Assembly: GCF_028640845.1 (NCBI RefSeq)
Contig: NC_080540.1
Span: forward strand, 139,523,420 to 139,587,419
From: Ahaetulla prasina
Lineage: Eukaryota; Chordata; Lepidosauria; Squamata; Colubridae
Direction: 5' to 3'
Length of the DNA: 64,000 nt
The notes below the pieces were generated by a model, which had not been told where the DNA came from, did not search any database, and saw only the letters and a program-made list of their open reading frames with translations. Shown piece by piece: positions 10,807-23,210 of this stretch. Positions within the stretch are counted from its first letter, which is position 1. Each line of letters starts with the position of its first letter. Position numbers and translations under genes: made by a program.

Positions 10807-13412
10807 CCAGGAAACACAAATATTGATTGTAAAACATGGCTAAACTAGCAATCTTCAAAATACCTTAGATGTACCTCTCTGAATTCCAAAGCTTCTGCGT
10901 TCCATTTTCCCCAATAAAACTATCAAATTCCAAATGAAAGCTGTCAGGACAGAAAAATTTTCTTGATCTGACCTAATCTTTTCCCTACGTAACTGAAAAC
11001 AGGAACGCCATATTTAGCTAGATGTTCTGACCAAAATGATTATTTAGATGCCCTCTTCCCACAAAAGGGACAAATGTTTTTTCAGTTTAAGAGAGCTTTC
11101 TCTTAAGTATTAGCATTCTTGCTAGGTCAAAGGTGCAGGCTCTTCATGTAACAGAAGTGGCCAACTTATCTGCTGTCCTTCATTGCTTTTAAAATCCATG
11201 CATCAGGATATGCTTAAAGAAACCTGACTTAGTCCCACAAACAGTTAGATATATCATTAATGACATGAAGTACACAAGAAGTGCTTTGAAGCTGGCACAA
11301 GCACGAGCAATGACTACTTGTAATCATCGAAGCAGCCCACTGTTTTCTCCACTGTTGGGAGAACATGAAAACCAGGTGCTGCAGCTTTAAGGACCATAGT
11401 GACTTTAATGAATGGGTGCCTTAAAGCAGCAGCATCTTTTTTTTTCAGGCTTTCATGGAAACCAGGCTGTTTTAATGAATAGTAGAGTTCTCCTGTCTTC
11501 GTGCAAGGTCTGAAACACTTCTGAAAATCTCAAAAAGTACACAGTCCTACTCTGTACTTGTTCATTTTTTAATAACAGCACATCAGCAAGATAGTAGCTA
11601 GAAAAGAGCATTCCTTTCTTAAGTTTCTGGATAGGGTAAAAGGCTGTGATTTATATCAAGATTGCAGAGAAAACTTGCTCAAATCAGCTTATTTAACAGT
11701 GTGAGAAATGGCATTAGCTGAAAAATTAAGGCAACAACAACAAAAAAAAACCTTGAAGACTCTTTTAGGTAAGGATTGTTTTTCTCACATTGGGTTTTCA
11801 TTTTTTTCCTTAATGAATTAATTCTAGTTAAACAAATGCCTTTTTGAAACAAAATACTAAATCTGGTTAATATTTCATCTCTCTCTTTAATACAGTAAAT
11901 TTATGCTGTAACGTTTGCATACTCCTAACTTTTTTTTACTTGTTTTATTTTTAGTCTGCATGGAGGCAGAACACAGCGGATGCCACCCAGTAACAATATT
12001 TTGTATAAAAAAATGGAAAACCAGTGGATATAATGATTAAGGAGCAGCCTTTAGAAGGTGCTGTCACCCTGGCTAGTGGTAGAGGTGTCAAGTCACCTCC
12101 TGAAGATATTCACAGGGAGATCACAAAGGCCCAGCCGAAATGTAGAGCCGGCCATTTGACCCTTCAGCAACCAAGAATGTGGCACCATCTCAAATGTGTC
12201 CCATCCAGCCTTTCTGTGGATAAATGATTTAGACAGTTGTATTAAAATGCAAATTCCTGTCTTGCTTCCTAGTTTATCATCGGACTCGTTACACAATTTG
12301 CCAGTTATAGAGGAAAAATTATCATAATGGGTCCCTTGGGAACAATTATAGAAATGATATCAAACGTTACTTAGCATCCCATTCTGCTGTAGTTACCTAC
12401 CACTTTTGTTCTTTATCAGTTGGAAGTGGGGGGAAATAAACAATGGCATCCATATAGCTATGTATAAATGGAGCATTAGCCAGGCTGAATTCCTCTTTAC
12501 TCTTCTCCCCTCCCTCCCTCCCACTGCTCCAGAGAAGCTCTATTCCATCATTGTCCTGTCTCCTTTGTTTTCCACTCAGCAGTCCTTTAAAGCAGGAGTT
12601 CTAATTGCCAGGAAACCTTACCAAAGTCTGCTCCTTTTTAAAGAACCCATCAGGGGAAAAAAGGGGGGGGGGAAATCCCACCCCATATAGCTTTAATGTT
12701 TTCACTTCAAAAAGGAGAAGGGGAAGAAATGAAGCATAGCAGTGAAATAAGAATTTTTTGTGGCATTAAGGAAAGGAATGAAAAAAACTCTTTCCTTCTA
12801 GCTCCACTGGAATAATTCAACTTGGACATCATGAATTCTAGCAAACAATTGTCCTGTTGCTCCAAGGCCTTTTTTTTTTTTTTTGCCAGTGTGGTACTTC
12901 TAAAAATGTGTCACTAGAAAACAAGAATAAAATAATGTGTTTATAAAGTACAATGGAAGTTACAGCCATAATTGTCAGATGGTGTGACTTCTTAACTTTT
13001 CCTTAAAGTATTTTTAATTTAGAAAACTTATTTAGAAAAATGATGATTGGCACCCCTTTGAAAGAAAAACAAAAGTTGCAGGACAATCTAGATTTATTTC
13101 TAAACAATTTGATATAAAATTGCTGTTTGCTAAACATGGCATACACACCAGACTCAGTTGGACGTTTATAACTGAGGACACATACATAGGTGTGTTCTTC
13201 GAAGTCATTCTGTGTGGCAAAAATCAATCTTGTGATTGAAGAAACATCAAGTCCAAAGCCCCACTGAGCTTATACCAGCCAGGGCAGAAGTGTGTATGTT
13301 TGTGAATCTGGGGGTAGAGAATCCTCAATAGCTTTTATTTTTTCTACCACTGATTTGCTTTTGAAGAGAGAAAGTTTACACCAGTTTTCCCCTTTTTTCT
13401 TATACCCAGTAA
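10807..13412. other. Long stretch without recognised features
   Basis: About 2.6 kb of AT-leaning sequence. Only short mononucleotide runs stand out (poly-G at 12663, poly-T at 12868). Open frames here are short and unremarkable. It is one of the better candidates for old, non-repetitive host DNA in the window. Confidence 0.4.
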
Positions 13413-13476
13413 GAAAATTTTACTACTAACAGAGATACAAAAGTGGGTGATAGGTATAAAAAGGTTGACTACCCCT
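13413..13476. mobile_element. hAT element end fragment
   Basis: Matches the right terminus of the 8449-8964 element (AACAGAGATACAAAAGTGGG ... GGTTGACTACCCCT). The rest of the element is absent. Confidence 0.75.
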
Positions 13477-13552
13477 CCCCCAGGGAGTTATGGCAAGCCA
13501 ACCTGAGTCTCATTCTAATATTTTTCTACCCATCTGGATTTCATGCTTTTTT

Positions 13553-13822
13553 TTTTAAATTTATTTGCATTTATATCCCGCCCTTCTCCGAAGACTCAGG
13601 GCGGCTTACACTATGTTAGCAATAGTCTTCATCCTATTTGTATATTTATATACAAAGTCAACTTATTGCCCCCAACAATCTGGGTCCTCATTTTACCTAC
13701 CTTATAAAGGATGGAAGGCTGAGTCAACCTTGGGCCTGGCGGGACTAGAACCTGCAGTAATTGCAGGCAGCTGCTGTTAATAACAGACTGCATTAGCAGT
13801 CTGAGCCACAGAGGCTTTTGTG
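13553..13822 (-). mobile_element. tRNA-derived SINE with L2-type 3' tail, copy 1
   Basis: On the minus strand, a tRNA-like head with GGCTCAGACTGCTAATGCAG (A-box-like) and GGTTCTAGTCCCG (B-box-like), a body with AAAATGAGGACCCAGATTGT, and a tail with CGCCCTGAGTCTTCGGAGAA then GGGCGGGATATAAAT. The tail matches the 3' end of the L2 LINE at 22.4 kb, implying L2 machinery mobilised it. Confidence 0.8.
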
Positions 13823-13829
13823 CCAGCTG

Positions 13830-15788
13830 TTGTCTTATCAGCTTCTGGATGGCTTTTCCAAAATAATCACCATGACTCCGTATCATACACACACAAATTA
13901 GATGCCTTTAAATAGCTGTTCCCCTTGTACCCAACCACTCCTGGCCTCTGTTGCAAAATCAACCTGTGGCTTCAGAAGGAGTTGTGCTCCTGTGGAGAAA
14001 AAGCGCCTGAAATCACATTAGCCACCCAGCCTCTTCCACACATGGGAAAGATCAGAGCCCAGAATAAGCAGGTGGGCCAAGGTGGCACCACCCCATAGAA
14101 GCAAAAGAAATGTCTCACCAGGACAAATCTAGAGCCAGCATGGAGACCTTTGGCAGCTCTTTGTAATCCCTTTGGGATGTTATAGTCCTGGATAGTTGAG
14201 AATCATCTAAACATTTGTTATGTTTAACTCAAGATATGTATTAAGAAATAATTATTTTTAAAAACCTTCTCATTCCAACCTTTTCTGTCTCTACCTCCTA
14301 CCTCCATCCATGGAGATAATTTTGTTGTTCTTCTGGTTTTTCTTAAAACCTAATTGGCAGTCCATCAAGGGACAGTTCCTTGCATCCTATAATCACTATG
14401 TTTAATCAAGTGTCTCTGAAGAAGAATATTGTCCAAAGCTTTTTGAAAGTATATAAAGCCAACAAGACCATCTATTAGCATTCCTAAAAACATTGAAATG
14501 GTGGTAAGGCAGGATTTCTGTTTATAGAATCCATGCGAGACCTATATTTATTTTTATTCTTTTTATTCTTTAATAACTTACTTTGAATAGGCATTAAACT
14601 GACTAACTGTTTTGCCAAGTGTCAGGGCAGTGATCAAGTGCTCATGCGATTGGTTCTTTTGAATCTGGAAGCAATAAGCAAACAAGTAAATGAAGGGATA
14701 TTAATTTTTATTATTAGCTAAAAGCATAACATAAAAAGCTTACATACCAAGTGTGATAATACCCAAGTCTCCTATAAGCTGCCAGGAGCTCTTTAATAAT
14801 GACAGCAGAATTACCCCAAAGGTGGCCAATTTCCAAAGTATCAAGTATTAGGTTCCATGCAGAAGCTGCCAACAGCAACCCCAATGGTTTTTTTTAATCA
14901 AAACTATCAGAATTCGCGGTCCTGTTATGGTCAGGAGACTGCAAGACCTGACCTTGACTGGCTGGCCTATATCTTCAGGATGGGAATCGAAAGTCTGGCA
15001 TTTTCATAGCTCTGAAGATATTTGAAGATCCTATCTCCCCAGCTTCTCAAATATTCCATAAATAAGAGTAGAAAAGCCAAGCAGAATCAGAATCAGCATT
15101 AAAATAATACAAAGCAGAAATCAAAATATGTCACTGATCTCCTCAAAATAACAATGGTCTTCCATATTGCCACTACACCAGCCCATAATCTACCATCTCT
15201 CCCTTGGATCCCCTTTTAAAGGTTAGTATTATATTGATTACTTTTGGCACTGGACCAAATCTGAATTTAAAAAGTCACACAATTTTGCAAGGAGGTCAAA
15301 ATGTTCGCATTTGACCATTTTGAGAATTTGCAGGTGGATTTGTCCCTGTAGATTGTCTCAACAGGTCCTAGAACATCTTTTGTTACCTCAGTTTGCTTTT
15401 GTTGTTCCAGTTCTGTCCTTGAGAAAATCAATAGAAGCATGGGTATCTGTCCCATCTTTTCCGTAATAAAGACAGATGCAAATAGTTCGAAGAACTTGCT
15501 GCTTCCTTGCTGAGTTTATTTAAAGAAGCTCCTCAAATTCAGGTTTTTTTTGTAGTTGATATGACCTTTTTATACTTTTTCTCTAAGAGTTTGTGCTCTT
15601 TTTTTGGTTCTCCTTAGAAAGACAGGATGGTCTCTACTAGAAAGTCATGCTGTTCTTTTCTTGGACTTTGGTTGATCCTTTTTAACATTGCAGCATACAT
15701 TCAATAATTCTGGCTTTAAATGAGTTCTTGATTTTGTGAAGAATTTTGGCAATTGTTTTGTTTAAGTCTCTTTTTCAATGGAAGACAA
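13830..15788. other. Long stretch without recognised features
   Basis: About 2 kb of AT-leaning sequence with no supported gene, RNA or transposon end. Confidence 0.4.
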
Positions 15789-15789
15789 T

Positions 15790-15960
15790 ATATGTATCTC
15801 AGAGATGAACTGTGAGGTCCTTGGTGCTCTTTGAGTTTGGTTGTTTGCAGACATTTTATTACCCAACTAGGTGATATCATCAGTGACAGTTAATGAGCGT
15901 TTGTTCCCCATTCTGCCAGTGCGGTTGACAGTATGGATTTTTCCCTTGGTAGTTCCTTGA
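15790..15960 (-). mobile_element. Penelope-like fragment with hammerhead-like core (decayed)
   Basis: On the minus strand, CTGATGA (15883 down to 15877) is followed by a partly paired stem (ATCACC with GGGTAAT), then AAAA in place of GAAA, then TGTCTGC. The flank, ending in AGAGCACCAAGGACC, is shared with the 32.9 kb fragment. Repeats of this kind are Penelope-like terminal sequences by my reading; hammerhead motifs are known in that class. Confidence 0.5.
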
Positions 15961-16169
15961 TTGTTTGTTTGATGTTAATTCCTGCTTATCTGGGAATCAG
16001 CTGCAGGAGAGGATGTGTTTTTGGTCTTTTTGTTTCCTTCTTAGCTTTTTTTAATTGTCTACTTTGTATGGTGTGTAAATGTGGCTTATCTCTATGTGTC
16101 TATTGGCAGCTGATTTGTCTCTATGTCAAGCTTCCAGGAATTATCCAGCATTTTTGGATTTGACTTTTT

Positions 16170-16432
16170 TTTTTTGTTTACATTTATATCCCGCCCTTCT
16201 CTGAAGACTCAGGGCGGCTTACAGTGTGTAAGGCAATAGTCTCATTCTATTTGTATATTTACAAAGTCAACTTATTGCCCCCAACAATCTGGGTCCTCAT
16301 TTTACCTACCTTATAAAGGATGGAAGGCTGAGTCAACCTTGGGCCTGGTGGGACTAGAACCTGCAGTAATTGCAGGCAGCTGTGTTTTAATAACAGGCTT
16401 CTTACAGCCTGAGCCACACCACGGCCCTAGAC
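16170..16432 (-). mobile_element. tRNA-derived SINE with L2-type 3' tail, copy 2
   Basis: Same structure as 13553-13822 and alignable along its full length. The tail CGCCCTGAGTCTTCAGAGAA then GGGCGGGATATAAAT lies at the left of the window orientation, and the tRNA-like head at 16350-16430. The head carries a small deletion relative to copy 1. Confidence 0.8.
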
Positions 16433-16972
16433 TTGATCTAGGATACTCACAGTTTCCCAGTTGAAACTATGGTTGAGTCTGTTTCTGTGTTGTAAGTTTA
16501 AGTCTCAGTTTTCACCAGTCAATAGTGAAATTCACCAGTCAATATTTTTTTTTAGAAATTTTCCTATTTGCAATCAAGTGTGACTGTGTTACTGGACACT
16601 GCTGACATTTTCCAATTTGCATGTAAACTAAATATAGTAACATTATATTCACTGTTTCCTACAGATAACAATACATCTATATCTAGCACCAAACCATTAT
16701 TACCTCTTAGGATTAAATATAGGGCTGCCTCCCCACTTCCTCAGTTCAAAGACTAATTGCTCCAAGGCATAGCCATGTAGGGTACTTAGAAATGTGGTTT
16801 CTTTGTGTGGCCTGAACATGAATGTGCCCTGTCTATGAAGGTATATAAGTGAAGTTCCTATTATTACAACTTCTCCTTTTCTTACTTCCCTGATTTGGTT
16901 CATCATTTCAAGATAATTCTGCTTTTTGATCATATGCCTACATCAAATTGACATTTGAGGTCAGATATTGAG
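16433..16972. other. No feature recognised
   Basis: AT-rich; nothing I can support. Confidence 0.35.
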
Positions 16973-16973
16973 C

Positions 16974-17207
16974 CAAGGTGGCGCAGTGGTTAGAATGCAG
17001 TACTGCAGGCTACTTCTGCTGATTGCCAGCTGCCTGCAATTTGGTAGTTCAAATTTCACCTCTCAGGGCTGACTCAACCTTCAATCCTTCCAAGGTGGGT
17101 AAAATGAGGACCCAGATTGTTGGGTGCAATATGCTGACTCTATAAACCACTTAGAGAAGGCTATAAAGCACTATGAAGTGGTATATAAGTGGAAGTGCTA
17201 TTGCTAT
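16974..17207 (+). mobile_element. Squamate tRNA-derived SINE (GCTATT tail), copy 1
   Basis: tRNA-like head GGTGGCGCAGTGGTTAGAAT (A-box-like) and GGTAGTTCAAATTTC (B-box-like). The body AAAATGAGGACCCAGATTGT is shared with the L2-tailed SINEs, but the 3' end is different: AAGCACTATGAAGTGGTATA then TAAGT and a GCTATTGCTAT tail. Second copy at 26168-26397. Confidence 0.8.
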
Positions 17208-17456
17208 CAAGATTTTGTGGAGAAATCAATAAATTATGTTGTGTTTGCCAATGTTTTCTAATAGATTGCATCAGCCATCTGGATATAAAGGACAATTGCT
17301 TGCTTGTCCTGTCTATAAAGTTTGTGTGCAGGAATCACCATATCCAAGTGATAACTCTGTTCTACCAAGTTCCTGGTTTAGCTGCAACATCTACATTCTT
17401 AGTCAAAAACATTCCCCAATTTGGCTCAAGTGATTTTACCACTTGCATTGTAGTAC
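17208..17456. other. No feature recognised
   Basis: Short single-copy-looking spacer between a SINE and a hAT element. Confidence 0.35.
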
Positions 17457-17464
17457 CTATATAT

Positions 17465-17740
17465 CAGGGGTGAAATCCAGCAAGTTCTGACAGGTTCTGG
17501 AGAACCGGTAGTGGAAATTTTGAGTAGTTTGGAGTCCTGGCAAATATCACCTCTGGCTGGTCCCAGAGTGGGATGGGAATGGGGATTTTGCCCTATTCTT
17601 CCCCTGGAGTTGGGTGGAAATGGAGATTTTGCAGTGTCCTTCCCCTGCCACGCCCACCAAGCTACGTCCACCAAGCCACACCACGCCCACCAAGCCATGC
17701 CCACAGAACCAGTAGTAAAAAAAATTGAATTTCACCACTG
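17465..17740. mobile_element. Non-autonomous hAT element, 276 bp
   Basis: Ends CAGGGGTGAAATCCAGC and the inverse of TTCACCACTG. TSD CTATATAT / CTATATAC (17457-17464, 17741-17748; 7 of 8). Same family as 2742 and 33110. Confidence 0.87.
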
Positions 17741-17801
17741 CTATATACCATACATTTCCCTCCCCTGCATATACTGTTGGTATTGACTCTCTACGCATGC
17801 G

Positions 17802-18012
17802 CAAGAATGGCGGCTTACTGAGCGCTCTGATCGGCGGCTGGCAAGATCCCTGGCTGATGGCGATGTCCTGCTGCCTCCTCTGCCGCTTGCTTCCCCCGGC
17901 CCGATGAACTTTACATCCCAGCAACCGCGGGTGGGGTCCTAGGACCTTTTGAACCCGCGGTCGCTGTGTTGGAGGTCGGAGAAGCCGGAGACGGGGTGGG
18001 CGAAGATGGCGG
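17802..18012 (+). promoter_or_regulatory. YY1-like sites in the L2 5' region
   Basis: AAGAATGGCGGC (17802-17813) and AAGATGGCGGCC (18004-18015) match the AAnATGGCGG core bound by YY1. Human L1 uses such a site to place its transcription start. Function here is inference. Confidence 0.45.
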
Positions 18013-18377
18013 CCTCGCGGAGGTGCGTGGGCGGGCGGCCGGTCCTCAGCTGTTTCTCAGCTGTTTGGCGGTTAGCGGCGTTTGTTTCTAGTGCCGCTAA
18101 CTGCTTCCATCAGACGACACCCCTCGGACTGAGCCTCATGGTCCCGGGTCCCCCGCTCTTGTTACCATCTCCCTGTTAAATGCAGGGTGAGCGGTGGGAG
18201 ACGAATGGCCATGTGGAGGTGTGGGGGGGGGGCGGCGTGTGCCAACTACGCCGCGACACCCGGACTGCGTGGCTTGGCACTTTGGCCCTCGCTTCGCCAC
18301 AACATCTTCCCCGTCGGCGGTTGAGGCTCGGCGGACAGGTGGAGGCGGCCTTGTGGAGATGAGGGGAGGGGGCTGCA

Positions 18378-18425
18378 TGCTTTCAGCTGAGACGGCGCTC
18401 ATTCAGCTGAGACGGCGCTCATTCA
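18378..18425 (+). repeat. Tandem 22-bp duplication in L2 5' region
   Basis: TTCAGCTGAGACGGCGCTCA occurs twice back to back. This could be a 5' promoter-type monomer or simple slippage. Confidence 0.7.
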
Positions 18426-19266
18426 GCCGCGCCCTGGTTACACCCCTGGTTGCACCCCTGGACTGCGCCTCCTGGTCTTCTGGTTCCCAGCTCGTTGGAC
18501 CATCTCCCCCACTGAGGGTGGGGGCGAGTGGTGGATTTGACGACCATGTTGAGGCGTGGGGCAGGACGGTGTATCCTCCAGCTGACATTGTGGCTACCCT
18601 TTTACCCCCACCCTCGGTCCTCCTCCCTGGACTGCTGGAACATCTCTCCCGCAGACGGCACTCTCTGGCCCAGCGGAACATCTATCTGGTGGCCGTTGGA
18701 CAAGGTTAGGCCTTTTGATAACCACGGCCGCCATGCACGGTGCTGGAGGAGAGGTGAGAGACGTGAAGGAGGCGACGGTTGTACCATCTACTTCCCTGAG
18801 GGGATTCGGACTATGGAACAGAGCAGTCATGCTTTGGTCTGGGTTGGGTTAAGACGGTTTACGATCTTTTGTCTGTTAATCCACCAGGCTAGCAATGGAT
18901 TTTACATCTATCTAATGGATTTTACATCTATCCAGGACAGACTGCCTGTTTTCTTTTTCCATCTGATACCGGACCCCGGAAAAACATCTCAGTATAACAT
19001 CTCAGCTGCTAAAGGGGACATAGTCAGCTGTCGACTGATTCCATGCGTTATTCGCCACATGAACTCTTGCGCCTGCGAGGTGCCCCTGCCTCGCAGGAAT
19101 GGCCTGCCACATTACCTAGGGCCGGCCTCAATGACGGGTCTTGGGACCCACAGAGGTGGCATGCGTCAAGGAAGAGTCTTTGGGGATTTTTAAATAGGGA
19201 ATTTTTAAAGGGGAGGTAAGGTCGGGTGTTGGGGGAAACCCGTCGGGGAGGGTATGTCCAGTCCCA

Positions 19267-22200
19267 GTGCACACTCACGACATTATTACAGCCGGTCCGA
19301 AGACAGAGGGGTATGTGCAGAGCAGAGAGTATTATTCCATCTGTACGGTAAGTGGGAGAGGCAGATATGGCGGAGGCGGGGGGTCGTATCGTTCTTTGGG
19401 AGCACGTGTTCGATGTTTAAAAGCGATCACGTGCTCCGGCCCCTCAGTCCTCACTCGTTCCCCGGAAGGTCAAGACCCTCAGAGCTTGGGTCTTCGGCTG
19501 GTGCTTTGCAATGCCCGGTCCGTGGTCAATAAGGCTCCCCTGATTTGTGATCTGATTCAGAGGGAGTCCGCGGACTTCATGGGCATTACGGAGACCTGGT
19601 TGGGCACAGAAGGGGGTGTACCCCTGGTTGAACTGTGCCCTCCGGGTTTCCGTGCATTCCATCAGCCGAGGGCCCAAGGTAGGGGTGGGGGGGTGGCGGT
19701 TGTGATTAAAGAAAGTCTAGGGCCGAGGGAGTCCACTGTTCCTCAGATAGCTGGCTGTGAATCCCTCCTTGTGAAGTGGGGCCACCGGAATCAGATGGGG
19801 CTGTTGATCACGTACCTGGCTCCTTGCTGCGTGACTACAGCCCTACCTGAGCTACTAGAGGTGCTTGCTGGCGTGGCGGTTGAGATTCCCAGACTTTTGG
19901 TCTTGGGGGATTTCAACCTGCCATCAGCCGGCTTGTCATCAACGGTGGTTCAGGAGTTCCAGGCCTCCATGACGGCCTTGGACCTGATTCAAGTAACTGA
20001 TGGCCCTACACACATTGGGGGAGGCGCGCTAGACCTGATTTTTATCTCTGGTCAGTGGGTTAATGATCTGGATTTAGGAGATATAGTTAAAGAGCCAGTG
20101 TCATGGTCAGATCATTTTCTTCTTCGCCTAGACTTTCGGATCGCCGCTCACCACCGCAGGGAGACGGAGCCAATGCGTTGGTTCCGTCCCAGGCGCCTGA
20201 TGGACCCGGAGAGGTTCCGGACGGAGCTTGGGCCGTTCCCTGAGGATCTTACCCACGGCACGACTGAAGAACTGGTTGCGGCCTGGGAACGGGCCGCGGC
20301 TGGGGCTTTGGACCGTGTCGTGCCTTTGCGGCCTCTGACCCGGCGTAGATCTCAATTGGCTCCCTGGTTTTCCGAGGAGCTGAGAGAGATGAAACGCCGG
20401 AGAAGACGCCTAGAGAGTACTTGGAGGTCTAGCTGTTCCGAGGCTGATCGGACACTAGTGAGGTCCTTTACTAGGACCTACCTAGTGGCAATGAGGGAGG
20501 CGGCGTTCTCGTTCCCACCCTCATTGCATCGGCAGATAACCGCCCGGCCGCCCTGTTTCGGGTGACCCGTTCCCTCCTCCATCAAGAGGGACGGGATGAC
20601 CCCTTACAGGGACGAGCTGAGGAGTTTAACGGTTATCTATACGATAAAATCGTTCAGCTTCAGGATAGTTTGGACCAAGATTGCGATGATCCAGCTGAGA
20701 TGACAGAGACACGTCTTGTTGAGGTTATTTGGGATGAGTTTGATTCTGTGGCTCCCGAGGACATGGACAGGTTGCTGGGGAGGTTACATGCAACTACATG
20801 TTTACTGGACCCGTGCCCTTCCTGGTTAGTGCTGGCTGCTCAGGAAGTGACACGAGGCTGGCTCCAGGGGATTATAAATGCTTCTTTGATGGAAGGGGCC
20901 GCCTTGAAAGAGGCGGTGGTGAGACCTCTCCTCAAGAAGCCTTCCTGGACCCAGCTATTTTGGGTAATTACCGTCAGTCTCCAACCTTCGCTTTGTGGCG
21001 AAGGTTGTAGAGAGTGTGGTTGCATGGCAGCTCCCTCGGCACCTGGAGGAAACTGTCTATCTAGACCCGTTCCAGTCTGGCTTCCGACCCGGTTATAGCA
21101 CGGAGACGGCTTTGGTCGCGTTGGTGGATGACCTCTGGAGGGCCAGGGACAGGGGTTGTTCCTCTGCCTTGGTCCTATTAGATCTCTCAGCGGCCTTCGA
21201 TACCATCGACCATGGTATCCTGCTGCGCCGGTTGGAGGGATTGGGAGTGGGGGGCACCGTTTATCGGTGGTTCTCCTCCTATCTCTCTGACCGGTCGCAG
21301 ACGGTGTTGACAGGGGGGCAGAGGTCGTCCTCGAGGCGCCTCACTTGTGGGGTGCCTCAGGGTCGATTCTCTCGCCTACCCTGTTCAACATCTATATGAA
21401 GCCGCTGGGTGAGGTCATCAGTGGTTTCGGGGTGAGTTATCATCTGTACGCTGATGATACTCAGCTGTACTTTTCCATCCCGGACCACCCCAGCAGGCGG
21501 TCGAAGTGCTGTCCCGGTGCCTGGAAGCTGTACGGGTCTGGATGGGGAGAAACAGACTCAAGCTCAATCCCTCCAAGACGGAGTGGCTGTGGATGCCGGC
21601 ATCCCGGTACAGTCAGCTGCACCCGCAGCTGACTGTTGGGGGCGAGTTAGTGGCCCCAAAGGAGGTGGTTCGCAACTTGGGCGTCCTCCTGGATGGACGG
21701 CTGTCTTTTGATGAACACCTGGCGGCCGTCGCCAGGAGGGCCTTTTACCAAGTTCGCTTGGTTCGCCAGTTGCGTCCCTTCCTTGACCGGGATGCCTTAT
21801 GCACGGTCACTCACGCTCTGGTTACGTCTAGGCTGGATTATTGCAATGCTCTCTACATGGGGCTGCCCTTGAGGTGCACCCGGAGGCTGCAGTTAGTCCA
21901 GAATGCGGCTGCGCGAGTAGTAACGGGAGCCGCTCGTGGCTCCCACGTGACATCGCTGCTCCGTAGCTTGCACTGGCTTCCTGTGGTCTTTCGGGTGCGC
22001 TTCAAGATTTTGGTAACTATCTTTAAAGCGCTCCATGGCTTAGGACCCGGGTACTTACGAGACCGCCTGCTGTTACCCTTTGCCTCCCACCGACCCGTAC
22101 GCTCTCACAGAGGGTCTTCTCAGGGTGCCGTCCGCCAAACAGTGTCGGCTGGCGGCCCCCAGGAGTAGGGCCTTCTCTGTGGGGGCAGTGACGCTCTGGA

Positions 22201-22295
22201 ACGAACTTCCCCCTGGCCTGCGTCAAGTGCCTGATCTTCGGACCTTCCGTCGTGAGCTCAAAACATATCTATTTATTAAAGCGGGACTGGCATAA
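19267..22295 (+). pseudogene. L2 ORF2: endonuclease and reverse transcriptase, frameshifted
   Basis: Encodes the nick-and-copy enzyme of an L2 LINE. The first frame (19267-20565) holds an APE-type endonuclease: LCNARSVVNK, GITETWL, LVLGDFN and SDHFLL. The reverse transcriptase follows: ALVLLDLSAAFDTIDH (motif A, ~21169-21215), a CGVPQG / SILSPTLFN motif B and YADDTQLY (motif C, ~21448-21471). The C-terminus has [29 protein letters not shown], and ends in LWNELPPGLRQ and RELKTYLF. Frames change near 20510, 20945, 20975, 21365, 21500 and 22105, mostly single-base losses, so no intact enzyme is made. Total length (~1,000 codons) fits a complete L2 ORF2. Dead but young. Confidence 0.9.
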
Positions 22296-22514
22296 TTTGG
22301 GTTGAATTTTAAATTGGGTATTCTTAATATTTTTAAATTTTTAAATCTAAATTTTAATAATCAGCCTTTAAAATTTGCTCTTTTTAAATGTTGTTTTAAA
22401 TGGTATATATTTTGTTTTTATTTTGGCTGTACACCGCCCTGAGTCCTTCGGGAGAAGGGCGGTATAAAAATTTAATAAAATAAATAAATAAATAAAATAA
22501 ATAAATAAGTATGA

Positions 22515-23134
22515 ACCTTTTTTCACAACCTATCCTAACTGTTGTATCTGCCCATTAACCTAGCTCTTACTGCATTTACTGAAACATCACCCTGTCCCAA
22601 CCAAATGCAGCCTTTGTTCATTTGTAACAGGGCTCTGTGGAAAAATGTGCTTCGCTTTTCCCCCCCCTTTGATGTTACTCACTGGTAATTTGGTTCTACT
22701 TGGTTCAGGTACAGGTTGGGTGTCCTGCCACTCCAAATTCCATTTTTCCTACCAAATGTCTTCCACTCATTAAAACCTCTGAGCTCTGCCTCTCTAGCTG
22801 TCTTCCTCGGCGGTCCTGAGCTTTATTTTCATCTTACTGTCTATATTTGGCTTCCAAGATTGGCCAGTTTCATTGTCCAATACCTTGGTGTTTAGCTTCT
22901 TCCTTGGCATTGCCCATCAGTTTATCTAAATGGCACATGATGTCTGCAACCTTTGCACCAGGCAGGGAAGCTACCATTAAAGCTACCCATCCATCACAAA
23001 CCCATCTGCATGTAGTCCCAGTGCTTCAATTACATTTTTAAAAAAACCCTGCCTACCCTCAGGAGGACTCTTCTTGTTATCAGAAGAAAAAGGTCCAAGG
23101 ATTGGGTTCCCTCTGGAGAAACATGCTTTTAGAG
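22515..23134. other. No feature recognised
   Basis: Non-repetitive looking sequence between the L2 element and a MITE end. Confidence 0.35.
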
Positions 23135-23210
23135 CAGGGGTGTCCAAACTTGGCAACTTTAAGACTTATGGACTTCAACTCCCAGAATTCCTCGTCCAGC
23201 TTTGCTGGAG
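23135..23210. mobile_element. hAT MITE, left end only
   Basis: CAGGGGTGTCCAAACTTGG then TTAAGACTTATGGACTTCAA, the left arm of the MITE family seen whole at 31971. The right arm is missing and a mariner-type MITE begins immediately after. Confidence 0.7.

Larger units (their letters stand above)
17785..22505 (+). mobile_element. Near full-length L2 LINE
   Basis: About 4.7 kb on the plus strand: a GC-rich 5' region (17785 to ~19250), ORF2 (19267-22295), a short AT-rich 3' untranslated region, then the terminal block CCGCCCTGAGTCCTTCGGG and mirrored GAAGGGCGG followed by (AAAT)n to about 22508. It starts soon after a hAT MITE. The 5' part shows no clear ORF1; the frames there are GC-driven and lack recognisable domains. 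The sharp rise in GC against AT-rich neighbours marks a relatively recent insertion. Confidence 0.85.

Noticed and set aside
18194..19193. Overlapping frames of 171 and 221 codons as an L2 ORF1
   Set aside because: They lack a recognisable coiled coil, zinc knuckle or esterase domain, and GC-rich sequence keeps several frames open by chance.
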